This document shows, in pieces, positions 34,202 through 41,532 of a stretch of 64,000 nt of DNA (position 1 is the first letter of the stretch; every line of letters starts with the position of its first letter). The notes below the pieces were generated by a model. That model saw nothing but the letters and a program-made list of their open reading frames with translations, did not search any database and was not told the DNA's origin. Source of the DNA: CBDCUW01 sp965222745 (lineage in GTDB: Bacteria; Planctomycetota; Planctomycetia; Pirellulales; Pirellulaceae); NCBI GenBank assembly GCA_965222745.1, contig CBDCUW010000004.1:2794918-2858917 (forward strand), read 5' to 3'. The position numbers and the translations under genes were made by a program.

Positions 34202-34444
34202 TCACGGTTGTCGCAACAATCGAAAGGGACTTACCAGTAGATTGGTGAAGGGTGTAGCTTGTGCCTCATCACGTGGCAACTCATGCAGCGGTCTATTTAC
34301 CTTGGGGTCAAAGATGACATATCCGTCAACGCTCATTCGACTATTTTGACTCCGATTCCAAAGGAGTTTGTCGTTTGTCCGTTCCCATTTCGTCGCGGCA
34401 AGCGAGAATGGCAACTCGAGCCCGAACATCTCGAATCGATTCAC
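34202..34444 (-). CDS. Small hypothetical protein, possibly a gene fragment
   Basis: This is an 80-aa ORF (MNRFEMFGLELPFSLAATKWERTNDKLLWNRS...). It starts 15 nt after the stop of the Imm49-like gene on the same strand. The sequence is protein-like but unrecognised, with no strong ribosome binding site. It could be a short immunity-related gene or the remnant of a displaced cassette. Confidence 0.35.
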   Translation of the reverse strand: MNRFEMFGLELPFSLAATKWERTNDKLLWNRSQNSRMSVDGYVIFDPKVNRPLHELPRDEAQATPFTNLLVSPFRLLRQP

Positions 34445-34459
34445 TGCGATGAGTTTTTG

Positions 34460-35206
34460 TCACTGTTCGCTTACGAGCAGGGCGTTTGGGATCAGATCTT
34501 TGTCGGGAGATGTGATATCAATGCCAAAGTGTCTTGCTAGGTTTGCGACTCCCACACCCCAGACGCACAGTGCTTCGTCCTCTGTATTGACGAACACTCC
34601 GTCGCCGACGGATTGCCGTTTATGACCCGCCACCACCTTTGCCAATGCATCACTTGCGCTGACGCTGTTATTGTCTAACACCGCTTGAAAAAGCTGTGCA
34701 TATCCGAGGAAATCAGCATCATCCGATTCACATACAGCCTTCAATCTGCCGACGTAATGTGGAGCGTCGTTCTTAGACACAAGTATGGAACAAAGAGCTC
34801 TACCAAATGCATCGTCAAACTGATGCACATCATCGCGAACTGATGTTCGCCAGACACGATTCGACAACCATTCGGCGATGGTGAAACTATTGGCGGCGAG
34901 AGCATTCAAGACCCCCTTATACCCAAGTACAGAATTATACGAACTGTCAATTGGTTCACCCTGGTCGATGCGAGAAAACATTCGCTTTTGTATGTCAGCG
35001 GCTTCTGAAAGCTGTTCGCGAAACTTTTGTGTGCTTCCATGAAGAACGAATTCCGCAACTGCAAAAAAACGCAGGTCACCGATAAGAGATGCCGAGCATT
35101 TCCCCTCTCGATCCCTCTCTGGATTGTTGAAGTTGTCGCGTAGTACCTGTCTGTTTTCACTACGAATTTCGAACAACATTGGCAGTCGATCTTTAACCCC
35201 AGCCAT
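34460..35206 (-). CDS. Candidate immunity protein (tentatively Imm49-like)
   Basis: The 248-aa all-helical protein has segments LGYKGVLNALAANSFTIAEWLSNRVW and FLGYAQLFQAVL and the C-terminal ALCVWGVGVANLARHFGIDITSPDKDLIPNALL. The arrangement recalls the Imm49 family of polymorphic-toxin immunity proteins, but I cannot confirm this by eye. It directly follows a decayed toxin C-terminal fragment (stop near 35219, ATG 35206), the same order as the intact toxin-immunity pairs upstream. That positional argument is stronger than the sequence resemblance. Confidence 0.5.
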   Translation of the reverse strand: MAGVKDRLPMLFEIRSENRQVLRDNFNNPERDREGKCSASLIGDLRFFAVAEFVLHGSTQKFREQLSEAADIQKRMFSRIDQGEPIDSSYNSVLGYKGVLNALAANSFTIAEWLSNRVWRTSVRDDVHQFDDAFGRALCSILVSKNDAPHYVGRLKAVCESDDADFLGYAQLFQAVLDNNSVSASDALAKVVAGHKRQSVGDGVFVNTEDEALCVWGVGVANLARHFGIDITSPDKDLIPNALLVSEQ

Positions 35207-35216
35207 TTACCATACC

Positions 35217-35485
35217 TCAATGATTGCTAAATCTCAGGATTCCAATTGGATTCAAAACAGCCCCTTTCGCGCGAATCAAATGACGATTGGCATCAAGTAA
35301 CATGACGTCGATTTTGGCGTGGCTGTATGCCGACTGGGCGTAGAGTGCCGACAATTGATTTCGATAAGCCTGCTGGGCGTTGATCTGTGCCTGGTCAAAG
35401 GCGGTTGTACGCCGCCAGCGTCTGCGATTGTTGGTCTGCTTGGCGATTTCGACGGCATTCCAAGTATCTTGGTGTTTACCGACTA
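35217..35485 (-). pseudogene. Decayed fragment of the giant toxin's helical region plus a short toxin-like tail
   Basis: Reading on the minus strand gives ...KHQDTWNAVEIAKQ...TTAFDQAQINAQQAYRNQLSALYAQSAYSHAKIDVM..., clearly derived from the giant protein segment AHQDAWNPVEIAEQ...LAFDQARINAQQAYRDQSSALYAQSAYNHANIDVI. It then diverges into a short tail ending ILRFSNH and a stop. Substitutions are many more than in the two larger modules, so this is the oldest displaced piece. It overlaps slightly with the end of the SMI1 gene at 35476. Confidence 0.75.
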
Positions 35486-35931
35486 ACTCGAAGTGTCACG
35501 TACTCTGCGAAGAACTCATCAAAACTCTTCGCCAGCTCCTTGGTGCCTTTTGAAAAAACATCGAAGCTCACGACAGGACATTCGTCACCGTCGGAGTCTT
35601 CAACGTCGAGACACCAGATGACGTCATCCATGCCGAGATAAATGACAATCAAGCTACTTGGCAAGGCATAGTCCTCGCGACATATCAACGTATCACCATA
35701 GACCGTACCCCGGTTTTCAAGCGACGGATCATTACTTTCGATACCCGAAATTTCTTCTTCAACAACCCCACCACCACCGTATTCAACCAGGAACGAACGG
35801 AACGATTTTGGCAACTTGCACGACAGAAGCTCCTCTAGCTTGTCCACAGCTGAGATCGAAGCCTTTCCTTGCCAGAATATTTCGTGCCCACTTTTATTGA
35901 GTTGTTCAATCAGCGATTCAATATTTTGCAT
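35476..35931 (-). CDS. SMI1/KNR4 (SUKH) immunity protein for orphan toxin 1
   Basis: The 151-aa protein has the SMI1/KNR4 pattern: an N-terminal helix (ISAVDKLEELLSCKLPKSFRSFLVEYGGGGVVEEEISGI), then ICREDYALPSSLIVIYLGMDDVIWCLDVED, then VVSFDVFSKGTKELAKSFDEFFAEYV. SUKH proteins are known immunity factors for HNH/ENDO VII nuclease toxins. ATG 35931 lies two bases after the stop of the LHH toxin gene (35934), so the two are translationally coupled. It probably binds and blocks that toxin in the cytoplasm. Confidence 0.85.
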   Translation of the reverse strand: MQNIESLIEQLNKSGHEIFWQGKASISAVDKLEELLSCKLPKSFRSFLVEYGGGGVVEEEISGIESNDPSLENRGTVYGDTLICREDYALPSSLIVIYLGMDDVIWCLDVEDSDGDECPVVSFDVFSKGTKELAKSFDEFFAEYVTLRVSR

Positions 35932-35933
35932 TT

Positions 35934-37197
35934 TTAGTTCCCGGTGAGCTGTCCATCTCGCCACTTCCAATATCGTTTTCTAAACGAAATGTATTTGTTT
36001 TCAAGACCAGGCGTGTTCCTGAAGCTGTTCCCGTCTTCGATAAGACCGTGTAACGGCCCATGATGGCGTTTATGGGTGCTGCCCAAAATTTCTACCATAG
36101 GTCCAGGTTCATCGCCCAAGACATGGTGAAGGTTGACAGGCCGTCCATCTGTGCCAATCGGTGCATTCCCATTTCGCATTAGATCAGCATTAGTCCAGCC
36201 ATTATCAATCTTTTGGCGAATGCTTCGATGAACGTATTTCGGATCAATGTTCGTCGGTACTCCAAGGTCGATATCATCGGCAGCACGGTAGATATTGCGT
36301 CCTTCAAATACGTCTCGAGTGTATCTGCCGGATGAGATAACTTCATCTAGTACCTCAACGCTGTTTGGAACGACTTTAACATACTTCAGCGATCTGGTGA
36401 TGCCAAAGACCTGGAGCACTGCCATGCCAGCGACGATCTGATGCTCCTGCAAGCCGCTGGCTCGCATGGCGGGAGGTAGGACGATGACTGTGGCGCCGAC
36501 TGCGGCACCGGTGACCACGACTTGCTTGCCCGCCACCGCAATGCCAGCTTTCCACGCAGCCGACCTGCCGCCCTTCTTGCCCGCCTCAACGGCAGCCGTT
36601 TTGACCGCGCCGTAGCCGGGGATCGCTAGTGACGCCAGAGTGGCCGCGCCATCGATGACGTACAACGAGGTGATGGTGATGCCCGTACGGCCGTTCAACT
36701 CGCTCATCGCCTTGTCGCGCTGCAAGCGAGCTTTGTTGTAGGCTTCGAGATTGGACGGAGCGAAATCGGCTTTGAGTAGTTCGATCACCGGAGCAAGCTG
36801 ACCCAGCTTCCGCATCGTCTCTTGCACCCAGGTTCCCGATACCCAGTTTTGGTCGTGATACGCAGCGATCCGTTTCTCGATCTTGATCAGTTGATCGATG
36901 TACTCTTCGTGAAGCTGTTGGACTTGGGCGATCTGGTCGGTGATGGCGACGATATCTTCATCGGTCGGATTTTCGGTGACGCCGACCAGTGCCGAGTTTT
37001 TCCAGCGCCGCGTAGACGTCGAGCTGTTTTTGCCGTGCTTCCCGTCCTAGTTTCTCAAAGATCTTGATCCAGACTCGGTCGGCTCCGACTGCCGTCAGCT
37101 GGATCGGCCACCACCACGAGACCGTTGCAGCAGCTTCACGTTGGGCTGCGGTGAGCCTTGGCCAGGCGTCGGGGTTGGCGAGGCGTCGGCGGGGCAC
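35934..37197 (-). pseudogene. Orphan toxin module 1: pre-toxin region plus LHH nuclease, frameshifted at its 5' end
   Basis: The open part 36827-35934 (297 aa) repeats the giant protein's pre-toxin region (MQETMRKLGQLAPVIELLKADFAPSNL... to VLQVFGITRSLKYV) and then carries a new C-terminal domain of about 146 aa. That domain includes APIGTDGRPVNLHHVLGDEPGPMVEI...H...HGPLHG, the LHH signature of an HNH/ENDO VII-fold nuclease. Upstream, 37197-36958 continues the homology (NPDAWPRLTAAQREAAATVSWWWPIQL) in another frame; an altered GGCACTGGTCGGCGTCACC near 36970 breaks it. It has no signal or stalk of its own, so it is a displaced cassette usable by recombination with the giant gene, or possibly expressed from ATG 36827. 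Confidence 0.85.
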
Positions 37198-37200
37198 TAC

Positions 37201-37355
37201 TGAAACTCAATGCGGAACCGCGGCTTGACGTCATTCACACGCCGCGGACCTCCACTACCAGTTTGCCCAGGAACCATTTCGTTCACTGCCACGCCAACAT
37301 CGCGAATCAAACGCTGGAATTGACAGTGCGACACTTCCTTGGCAGTAAGGATTGT
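37201..37355 (-). other. Open frame without start after the SMI1 gene (remnant of a C-terminal domain)
   Basis: In the same frame directly after the SMI1 stop at 37356, the minus strand reads TILTAKEVSHCQFQRLIRD...ending RVNDVKPRFRIEFQ and a stop at about 37201. It looks like genuine coding sequence, about 50 residues, but has no early start codon. It is either the tail of an older immunity or toxin gene left at this junction, or a read-through extension of the SMI1 protein. Confidence 0.35.
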
Positions 37356-37814
37356 TCAAGAAGAAGCAGAAAAAATGCTGATTCGTTTTTTCAGAAACTC
37401 GATGAAATCGGCTGCATATTGCTTTCCCGTTGCCTCGGAGAAAACGGCATATTCACCCGTTGCAGCAGGTAGCGACGTATCGAAGTAGAACACACCATCG
37501 ACATCACTATGACAAATTGGAATCCTACCTGTTTTCGCGTTCGGTTCGGCTTGGTAGTTTCGGTACATTGCGACTATGTCGCCGCCTACAACAGAGTCGA
37601 AATCCTCTTCGTAGATGCTAAAGATTTCCTCACCGCCAACCTCACCACCCGAATAGTTCTCAAGCCACCAACGGTACGAATCTGGCAACGGAATGCCGAT
37701 TGCTTCTTCTGCGTTCGCAATCCAGCTTGCGTCCACACCATCACCGAAATCCGCAAACTCGACGATCGACGAGTTGTTGCTAATTAGTTTTCTGATGGCT
37801 TCAAATTGGTCCAT
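37356..37814 (-). CDS. SMI1/KNR4 (SUKH) immunity protein for orphan toxin 2
   Basis: The 152-aa SUKH-type protein has AEEAIGIPLPDSYRWWLENYSGGEVGGEEIFSI (the family's LP.SY...L..YNGG-like core), GRIPICHSDVDGVFYFDTSL and the C-terminal YAADFIEFLKKRI. ATG 37814 follows an ATAGGAAG ribosome binding site that overlaps the stop of the toxin module upstream (stop at 37823). It is related to, but clearly distinct from, the SMI1 protein at 35476-35931, as expected if each neutralises its own LHH nuclease. Confidence 0.87.
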   Translation of the reverse strand: MDQFEAIRKLISNNSSIVEFADFGDGVDASWIANAEEAIGIPLPDSYRWWLENYSGGEVGGEEIFSIYEEDFDSVVGGDIVAMYRNYQAEPNAKTGRIPICHSDVDGVFYFDTSLPAATGEYAVFSEATGKQYAADFIEFLKKRISIFSASS

Positions 37815-37822
37815 TGATCTTC

Positions 37823-40567
37823 CTATTCGATAAAATCGTTTACTCGCATCTTCCAATATGCCGTACGCCACTTGTCGAATGTAGATCGATTGATCCCAGA
37901 AGGCAATTCGCCGGTATTGATATGCAATATCCCATAGTAGCGTTGATGCATTCCACCGGCGACTTCGACGATCGCGCCATCGTGTGTTTGAATCAGGTGA
38001 TGAAGATTTACGGCCTTTCCATCGTGTCCAACCGGTGCTCTGCCCGTGGCCATACGCTCAAGATTGGTGCCTCGTACAGTTTTACCCTTGACTTTCCAGG
38101 ACGTAATCAGTTTGGGATCGAAAAGGTCATCACGCTGGAAGACCTTGTTTCCTTGAAAAAGAATATCCTTTGTCCAGAACTGACGAACTTGCTGCCAGTT
38201 CCGAATCGCTACACTTTTGGGTGCGTTGACATACTTCAGCGATCTGGTTATGCCAAACACCTGAAGTACTGCCAACCCCGCTGTGAGTTGGTGCTCATCC
38301 AGACCGCTGGCACGCATGACCGGTGGAAGGATTGCCAACGTTGCACCAGCGGTTCCGACGGTGATTGCCCCCTGAGTGCCGATGACCTTCACTGCCGCAA
38401 CAAGTCCTGCCCGCCTGCCTCCGGTCTTCGCCGCTTCCGTGAAAGCGACTTTTGCCGCGCCACCGATCGGGATCACTAGAGAAACAGCGGTGGTCGTGTA
38501 GTCGATCACGTACAATGACGTGATGGTTGTCCCGGTGCGACCGTCGAGTTTACTAAATGCTCGGATGTTTGCCGCCATCGCCCGGTTGTACTCGTCCATG
38601 TTGGCCGGCGTTAGACCAACATTGTTCAGTTCAACAACTGGCCTGAGGCTCTGTAGTTTATCGATGACTACCGTAACGTGGGTTCCTGCGAGAAAAGTCG
38701 TTGCCTCGTAGTACCGATTGACCATGTACTGGATGTTGATCAATTCCTGGACGTACTGCTCGTGACGCATCTGAACGATTTCGATTTGCTCGCTGATCGC
38801 AACAATGTCATCACCTGTCGGATTCTCCGTGGCCATTGTGCCGAGCTTTTCGAGCTCAGCGTACACGTCGAGAAGTTTCTGCTTGGCACGCCTGCCGATC
38901 TTCTCCATCTCTTGTAGGTAGGCACTGTCACCTGGAAGCACGCCTAGCTGGATTGGCCACCATGAAGGCATGGCTCCACCGGCCGCATCCCTTTCCGCTG
39001 CAGTCAGCGTTGGCCAGGCGTCGGGGTTGGCCAGGGAGTCTCGGTATTCCTGGAATTGGAGTGTTTCGGAGGCGGGTTGTTGGCGGGGGCGTTCCTGGAG
39101 CGTGGCGTCGGCGGAGCGTTCTCGGTAGAGACGGCGAAGTGTGGCGTGGAGTTCGTCCGTTCCCGCTTCGTCGGCCGTTTCGATTCCGCCGGCAAGCGAG
39201 AGCGCTTCGGAGATGTATTCGGAGGCGAGTTGCGAGTCGACTTCGCCTGGGAGTTGGACGAAGAATTGGTCTTCGTGGGCAGGGCGCAGCGTGTCTTCGT
39301 CGATGATGCTTCGCATCGCTGCTTCGCGCTGCTCGGAAGCGTCGGGGGCTCGGAGTTCGGGTCGGGCCGGGACGAAGGTTTGGACGAGGTTACCGACCGT
39401 GCTCCAGATCTCCGAGGCGAAGCCGTCGATTTGGCTGCGGACGGTGTCGGCTGACCAGGTGGCCCAGTTGCTCACGGTGTTGGTGACGGTCACGGCGGCT
39501 TGGGAGAGTGCTTCGCCCACCGCGTCGTCGTTGCCTGTGAACAACCAGGTGGACGATCGGTAGGCGTCATAATCGTCGATCACTGTTTCGGTGCGGGCAT
39601 ACGCGGGACCGCCAACTGGGTCGTAGTCGCGAAGTCGACTCAGCGTCGAGACGGCTGAATCGTCCTCGAAGCTTTGCCAGGTGTAGGGGTTGTCTCCCGG
39701 TAGGTTCGGGGACCACTGAAAGCCTGTGGGGATCAACGTCGGGGTGAAGGTCAATCCGTGAGAAGTCGGTTCGTAGTCGCTCCAGATTTGATGGACCGAT
39801 GCCGGCACACCTACCTGGTCCAGGTTGTGAAGGTGAGGACCGAAATCGACGTGCTCGCCCGAAATCCAGGGATCAAAGGTTTCCATCGACAAGGTCAGAG
39901 ACGGATCGTGGGAGAGCGGATCGAAATCCTCTTGGTGATGAAGGACTCCGAAGCTGAACGACGACCAGTAGTCGAGTTGGGAAACCAGCGGCAGCGGCGG
40001 TTCGTACAATCCGGTGGCGTAGAGCGTTTGCAGGGACGCGGCGTTTTGATTGGCGGCGTTCTTGTTCGCTAGCGAGTTCTTATCGGCTTCAGTGGCGCGG
40101 CCGGCGGCATTGGCGTGTTTCCAGCCGGCGTCGGCCGAGGAGGCGGCGATTTCCGCGACCGCTTGATGACCCGCTTGAGCTTGGACGCGGATGAAGTGAT
40201 CGGCGGTGGTACTGGCAACGTTGGCCGCCTCGTCGGTCAGCCGAGCGGCGTCGTACAGGGCCCACGGGGTGACGGTGGTGGCCGCGAGATTACTGGCCTG
40301 GGTGGCCAGCGAGTTGGCTTCGTATTGGCGATAGATGACGTCGATGTTGGCGTGGTTGTACGCCGACTGGGCGTACAGCGCCGACGATTGATCTCGATAA
40401 GCCTGCTGGGCATTGATCCGTGCCTGGTCAAAGGCCAGTTCGGCCGCAGTGATGTCGGTCGATCGGTTGTACTCCGCCAAGATTTTCTTCAGAACAGCTA
40501 ACGAACAACGGACATTCGACCGAAATCTTGTTCGAGATCTCGACTCCAAACAGTAACTCGCGCCCAA
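37823..40567 (-). CDS. Orphan toxin module 2: ~780-residue copy of the giant protein's C-terminal region plus a different LHH nuclease
   Basis: The 914-aa protein has a first part (about 30 residues) unrelated to the giant protein and without a signal peptide. From EYNRSTDITAAELAFDQARINAQQAY to GITRSLKYVN (about residues 33-780) it is nearly identical to giant-protein residues about 3860-4602. The last 134 residues differ and contain APVGHDGKAVNLHHLIQTHDGAIVEVAGGMHQRYYGILH, an LHH-type HNH/ENDO VII nuclease core. The DNA identity over about 2.3 kb makes it a good recombination donor. It is followed 8 nt later by its SMI1 immunity gene. Whether it is translated alone is unclear; the start is ATG 40567 with no strong ribosome binding site. 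Confidence 0.87.
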   Translation of the reverse strand: MGASYCLESRSRTRFRSNVRCSLAVLKKILAEYNRSTDITAAELAFDQARINAQQAYRDQSSALYAQSAYNHANIDVIYRQYEANSLATQASNLAATTVTPWALYDAARLTDEAANVASTTADHFIRVQAQAGHQAVAEIAASSADAGWKHANAAGRATEADKNSLANKNAANQNAASLQTLYATGLYEPPLPLVSQLDYWSSFSFGVLHHQEDFDPLSHDPSLTLSMETFDPWISGEHVDFGPHLHNLDQVGVPASVHQIWSDYEPTSHGLTFTPTLIPTGFQWSPNLPGDNPYTWQSFEDDSAVSTLSRLRDYDPVGGPAYARTETVIDDYDAYRSSTWLFTGNDDAVGEALSQAAVTVTNTVSNWATWSADTVRSQIDGFASEIWSTVGNLVQTFVPARPELRAPDASEQREAAMRSIIDEDTLRPAHEDQFFVQLPGEVDSQLASEYISEALSLAGGIETADEAGTDELHATLRRLYRERSADATLQERPRQQPASETLQFQEYRDSLANPDAWPTLTAAERDAAGGAMPSWWPIQLGVLPGDSAYLQEMEKIGRRAKQKLLDVYAELEKLGTMATENPTGDDIVAISEQIEIVQMRHEQYVQELINIQYMVNRYYEATTFLAGTHVTVVIDKLQSLRPVVELNNVGLTPANMDEYNRAMAANIRAFSKLDGRTGTTITSLYVIDYTTTAVSLVIPIGGAAKVAFTEAAKTGGRRAGLVAAVKVIGTQGAITVGTAGATLAILPPVMRASGLDEHQLTAGLAVLQVFGITRSLKYVNAPKSVAIRNWQQVRQFWTKDILFQGNKVFQRDDLFDPKLITSWKVKGKTVRGTNLERMATGRAPVGHDGKAVNLHHLIQTHDGAIVEVAGGMHQRYYGILHINTGELPSGINRSTFDKWRTAYWKMRVNDFIE

Positions 40568-40608
40568 AAATTCCGGTTCCGATCACTGTGTTTCGTCGCT
40601 GGGAACTG

Positions 40609-41157
40609 CTAGAATTCAATGAACTGTGGGGGCACTTCATCTGCTAGCCAAACTTTGTCGTTCCCTTCATAAAAGGTCACACCACTCTGCGATGCTTCCA
40701 GAGATCGCACACGAAGCAGCCTCGGTGTCTTCGACTTGCGTTTTCCAACTTCGATCGCAGTTGCTTCATCAACGGAAAGATGAACGTTTTGACGTTTCAT
40801 CGGTTTAAGCCCATTGGCTTCAATCTGGACGACCACCTTCGGGCTCGTTCCATGAAAAAGGATCTCAGGAGGTGCTGCGACGATCCGTTTTAGCTTGCCG
40901 GGGATCGAGTGGCCGTAAATCGCACGTAGGCGTCCATTGTACATTTCGTGACGCCGTTTGGACGACAGTCGTATCATCTCGGCAATGTCAGTTTCAGTCA
41001 GCTCACGCCACATTTCGTTTTCAGATCGAAACGAATCAAGTAGTTGAGTCAACGGCGCCCATCCCTCGTTATCTAGCTCCAACTCATAGACCCACGGCTC
41101 ATGGCGAAGTGCGTGCGAAATGGTTTTGCTAAGCAGACGATAGTCGATCTTTGGCAT
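40609..41157 (-). CDS. kptA: KptA/Tpt1-type RNA 2'-phosphotransferase
   Basis: The 182-aa protein matches the family that removes an internal RNA 2'-phosphate using NAD+, giving ADP-ribose-1''-2''-cyclic phosphate: LSKTISHALRHEPWVYELELDNEGWAPLTQLL, RRHEMYNGRLRAIYGHS, PPEILFHGTSPKVV, QNVHLSVDEATAIEVGKRK, GVTFYEGNDKVWLADEVPP. Its ATG directly follows the stop of the presumed immunity gene (TAAATG), so it is in the toxin-immunity operon. The role there is unknown: RNA repair after toxin damage, a second immunity function, or an ADP-ribosylation activity are all possible. Confidence 0.9.
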   Translation of the reverse strand: MPKIDYRLLSKTISHALRHEPWVYELELDNEGWAPLTQLLDSFRSENEMWRELTETDIAEMIRLSSKRRHEMYNGRLRAIYGHSIPGKLKRIVAAPPEILFHGTSPKVVVQIEANGLKPMKRQNVHLSVDEATAIEVGKRKSKTPRLLRVRSLEASQSGVTFYEGNDKVWLADEVPPQFIEF

Positions 41158-41532
41158 TTAGCTTTCTCTTCTAGGTTCTAATTCAACGGACTTCGCGATT
41201 ACCTCTAAGTAACCGTTGCTGCTGAGCAGCACAGCAAAATGACGGCTGCCCTTAACGCTTCCCATGATCTGAACCGGCTCAATTTCAACTAGCTTCTTCA
41301 GCCATTTTGAATCAACAATTTCCACTACAGTGTCATAGCTACCATCAGCATAACCAAGACTGTGCATCTCATCACGAAATCGAAATGCCGTAACGTTGTC
41401 AAAGAAGATCACTCCCGTTGGAATATCTCCATTGGAAATAGCAACACGTAGTTCTACGCCATCGGAACGAAGATCTATTAAGCCACATCCGGCACCGGAA
41501 ATCGGCAGGTCTATCACTTTGAAAACGGTCAT
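41158..41532 (-). CDS. Presumed immunity protein for the giant toxin's C-terminal domain
   Basis: The 124-aa protein is unrecognised (MTVFKVIDLPISGAGCGLIDLRSDGVELRVAISNG...VIFFDNVTAFRFRDE). It looks like a compact beta-rich cytoplasmic protein with no signal. Its ATG overlaps the stop of the 4.7-kilo-residue gene by four bases (41529-41532), the usual arrangement of a toxin and its immunity gene. Functional assignment rests on position only. Confidence 0.7.
   Translation of the reverse strand: MTVFKVIDLPISGAGCGLIDLRSDGVELRVAISNGDIPTGVIFFDNVTAFRFRDEMHSLGYADGSYDTVVEIVDSKWLKKLVEIEPVQIMGSVKGSRHFAVLLSSNGYLEVIAKSVELEPRRES

Noticed and set aside
40569..40605. Start of orphan toxin module 2 as an independent secreted protein
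   Set aside because: The first 30 residues have no hydrophobic signal segment and no LExRxLLA motif, so export by itself is not supported.
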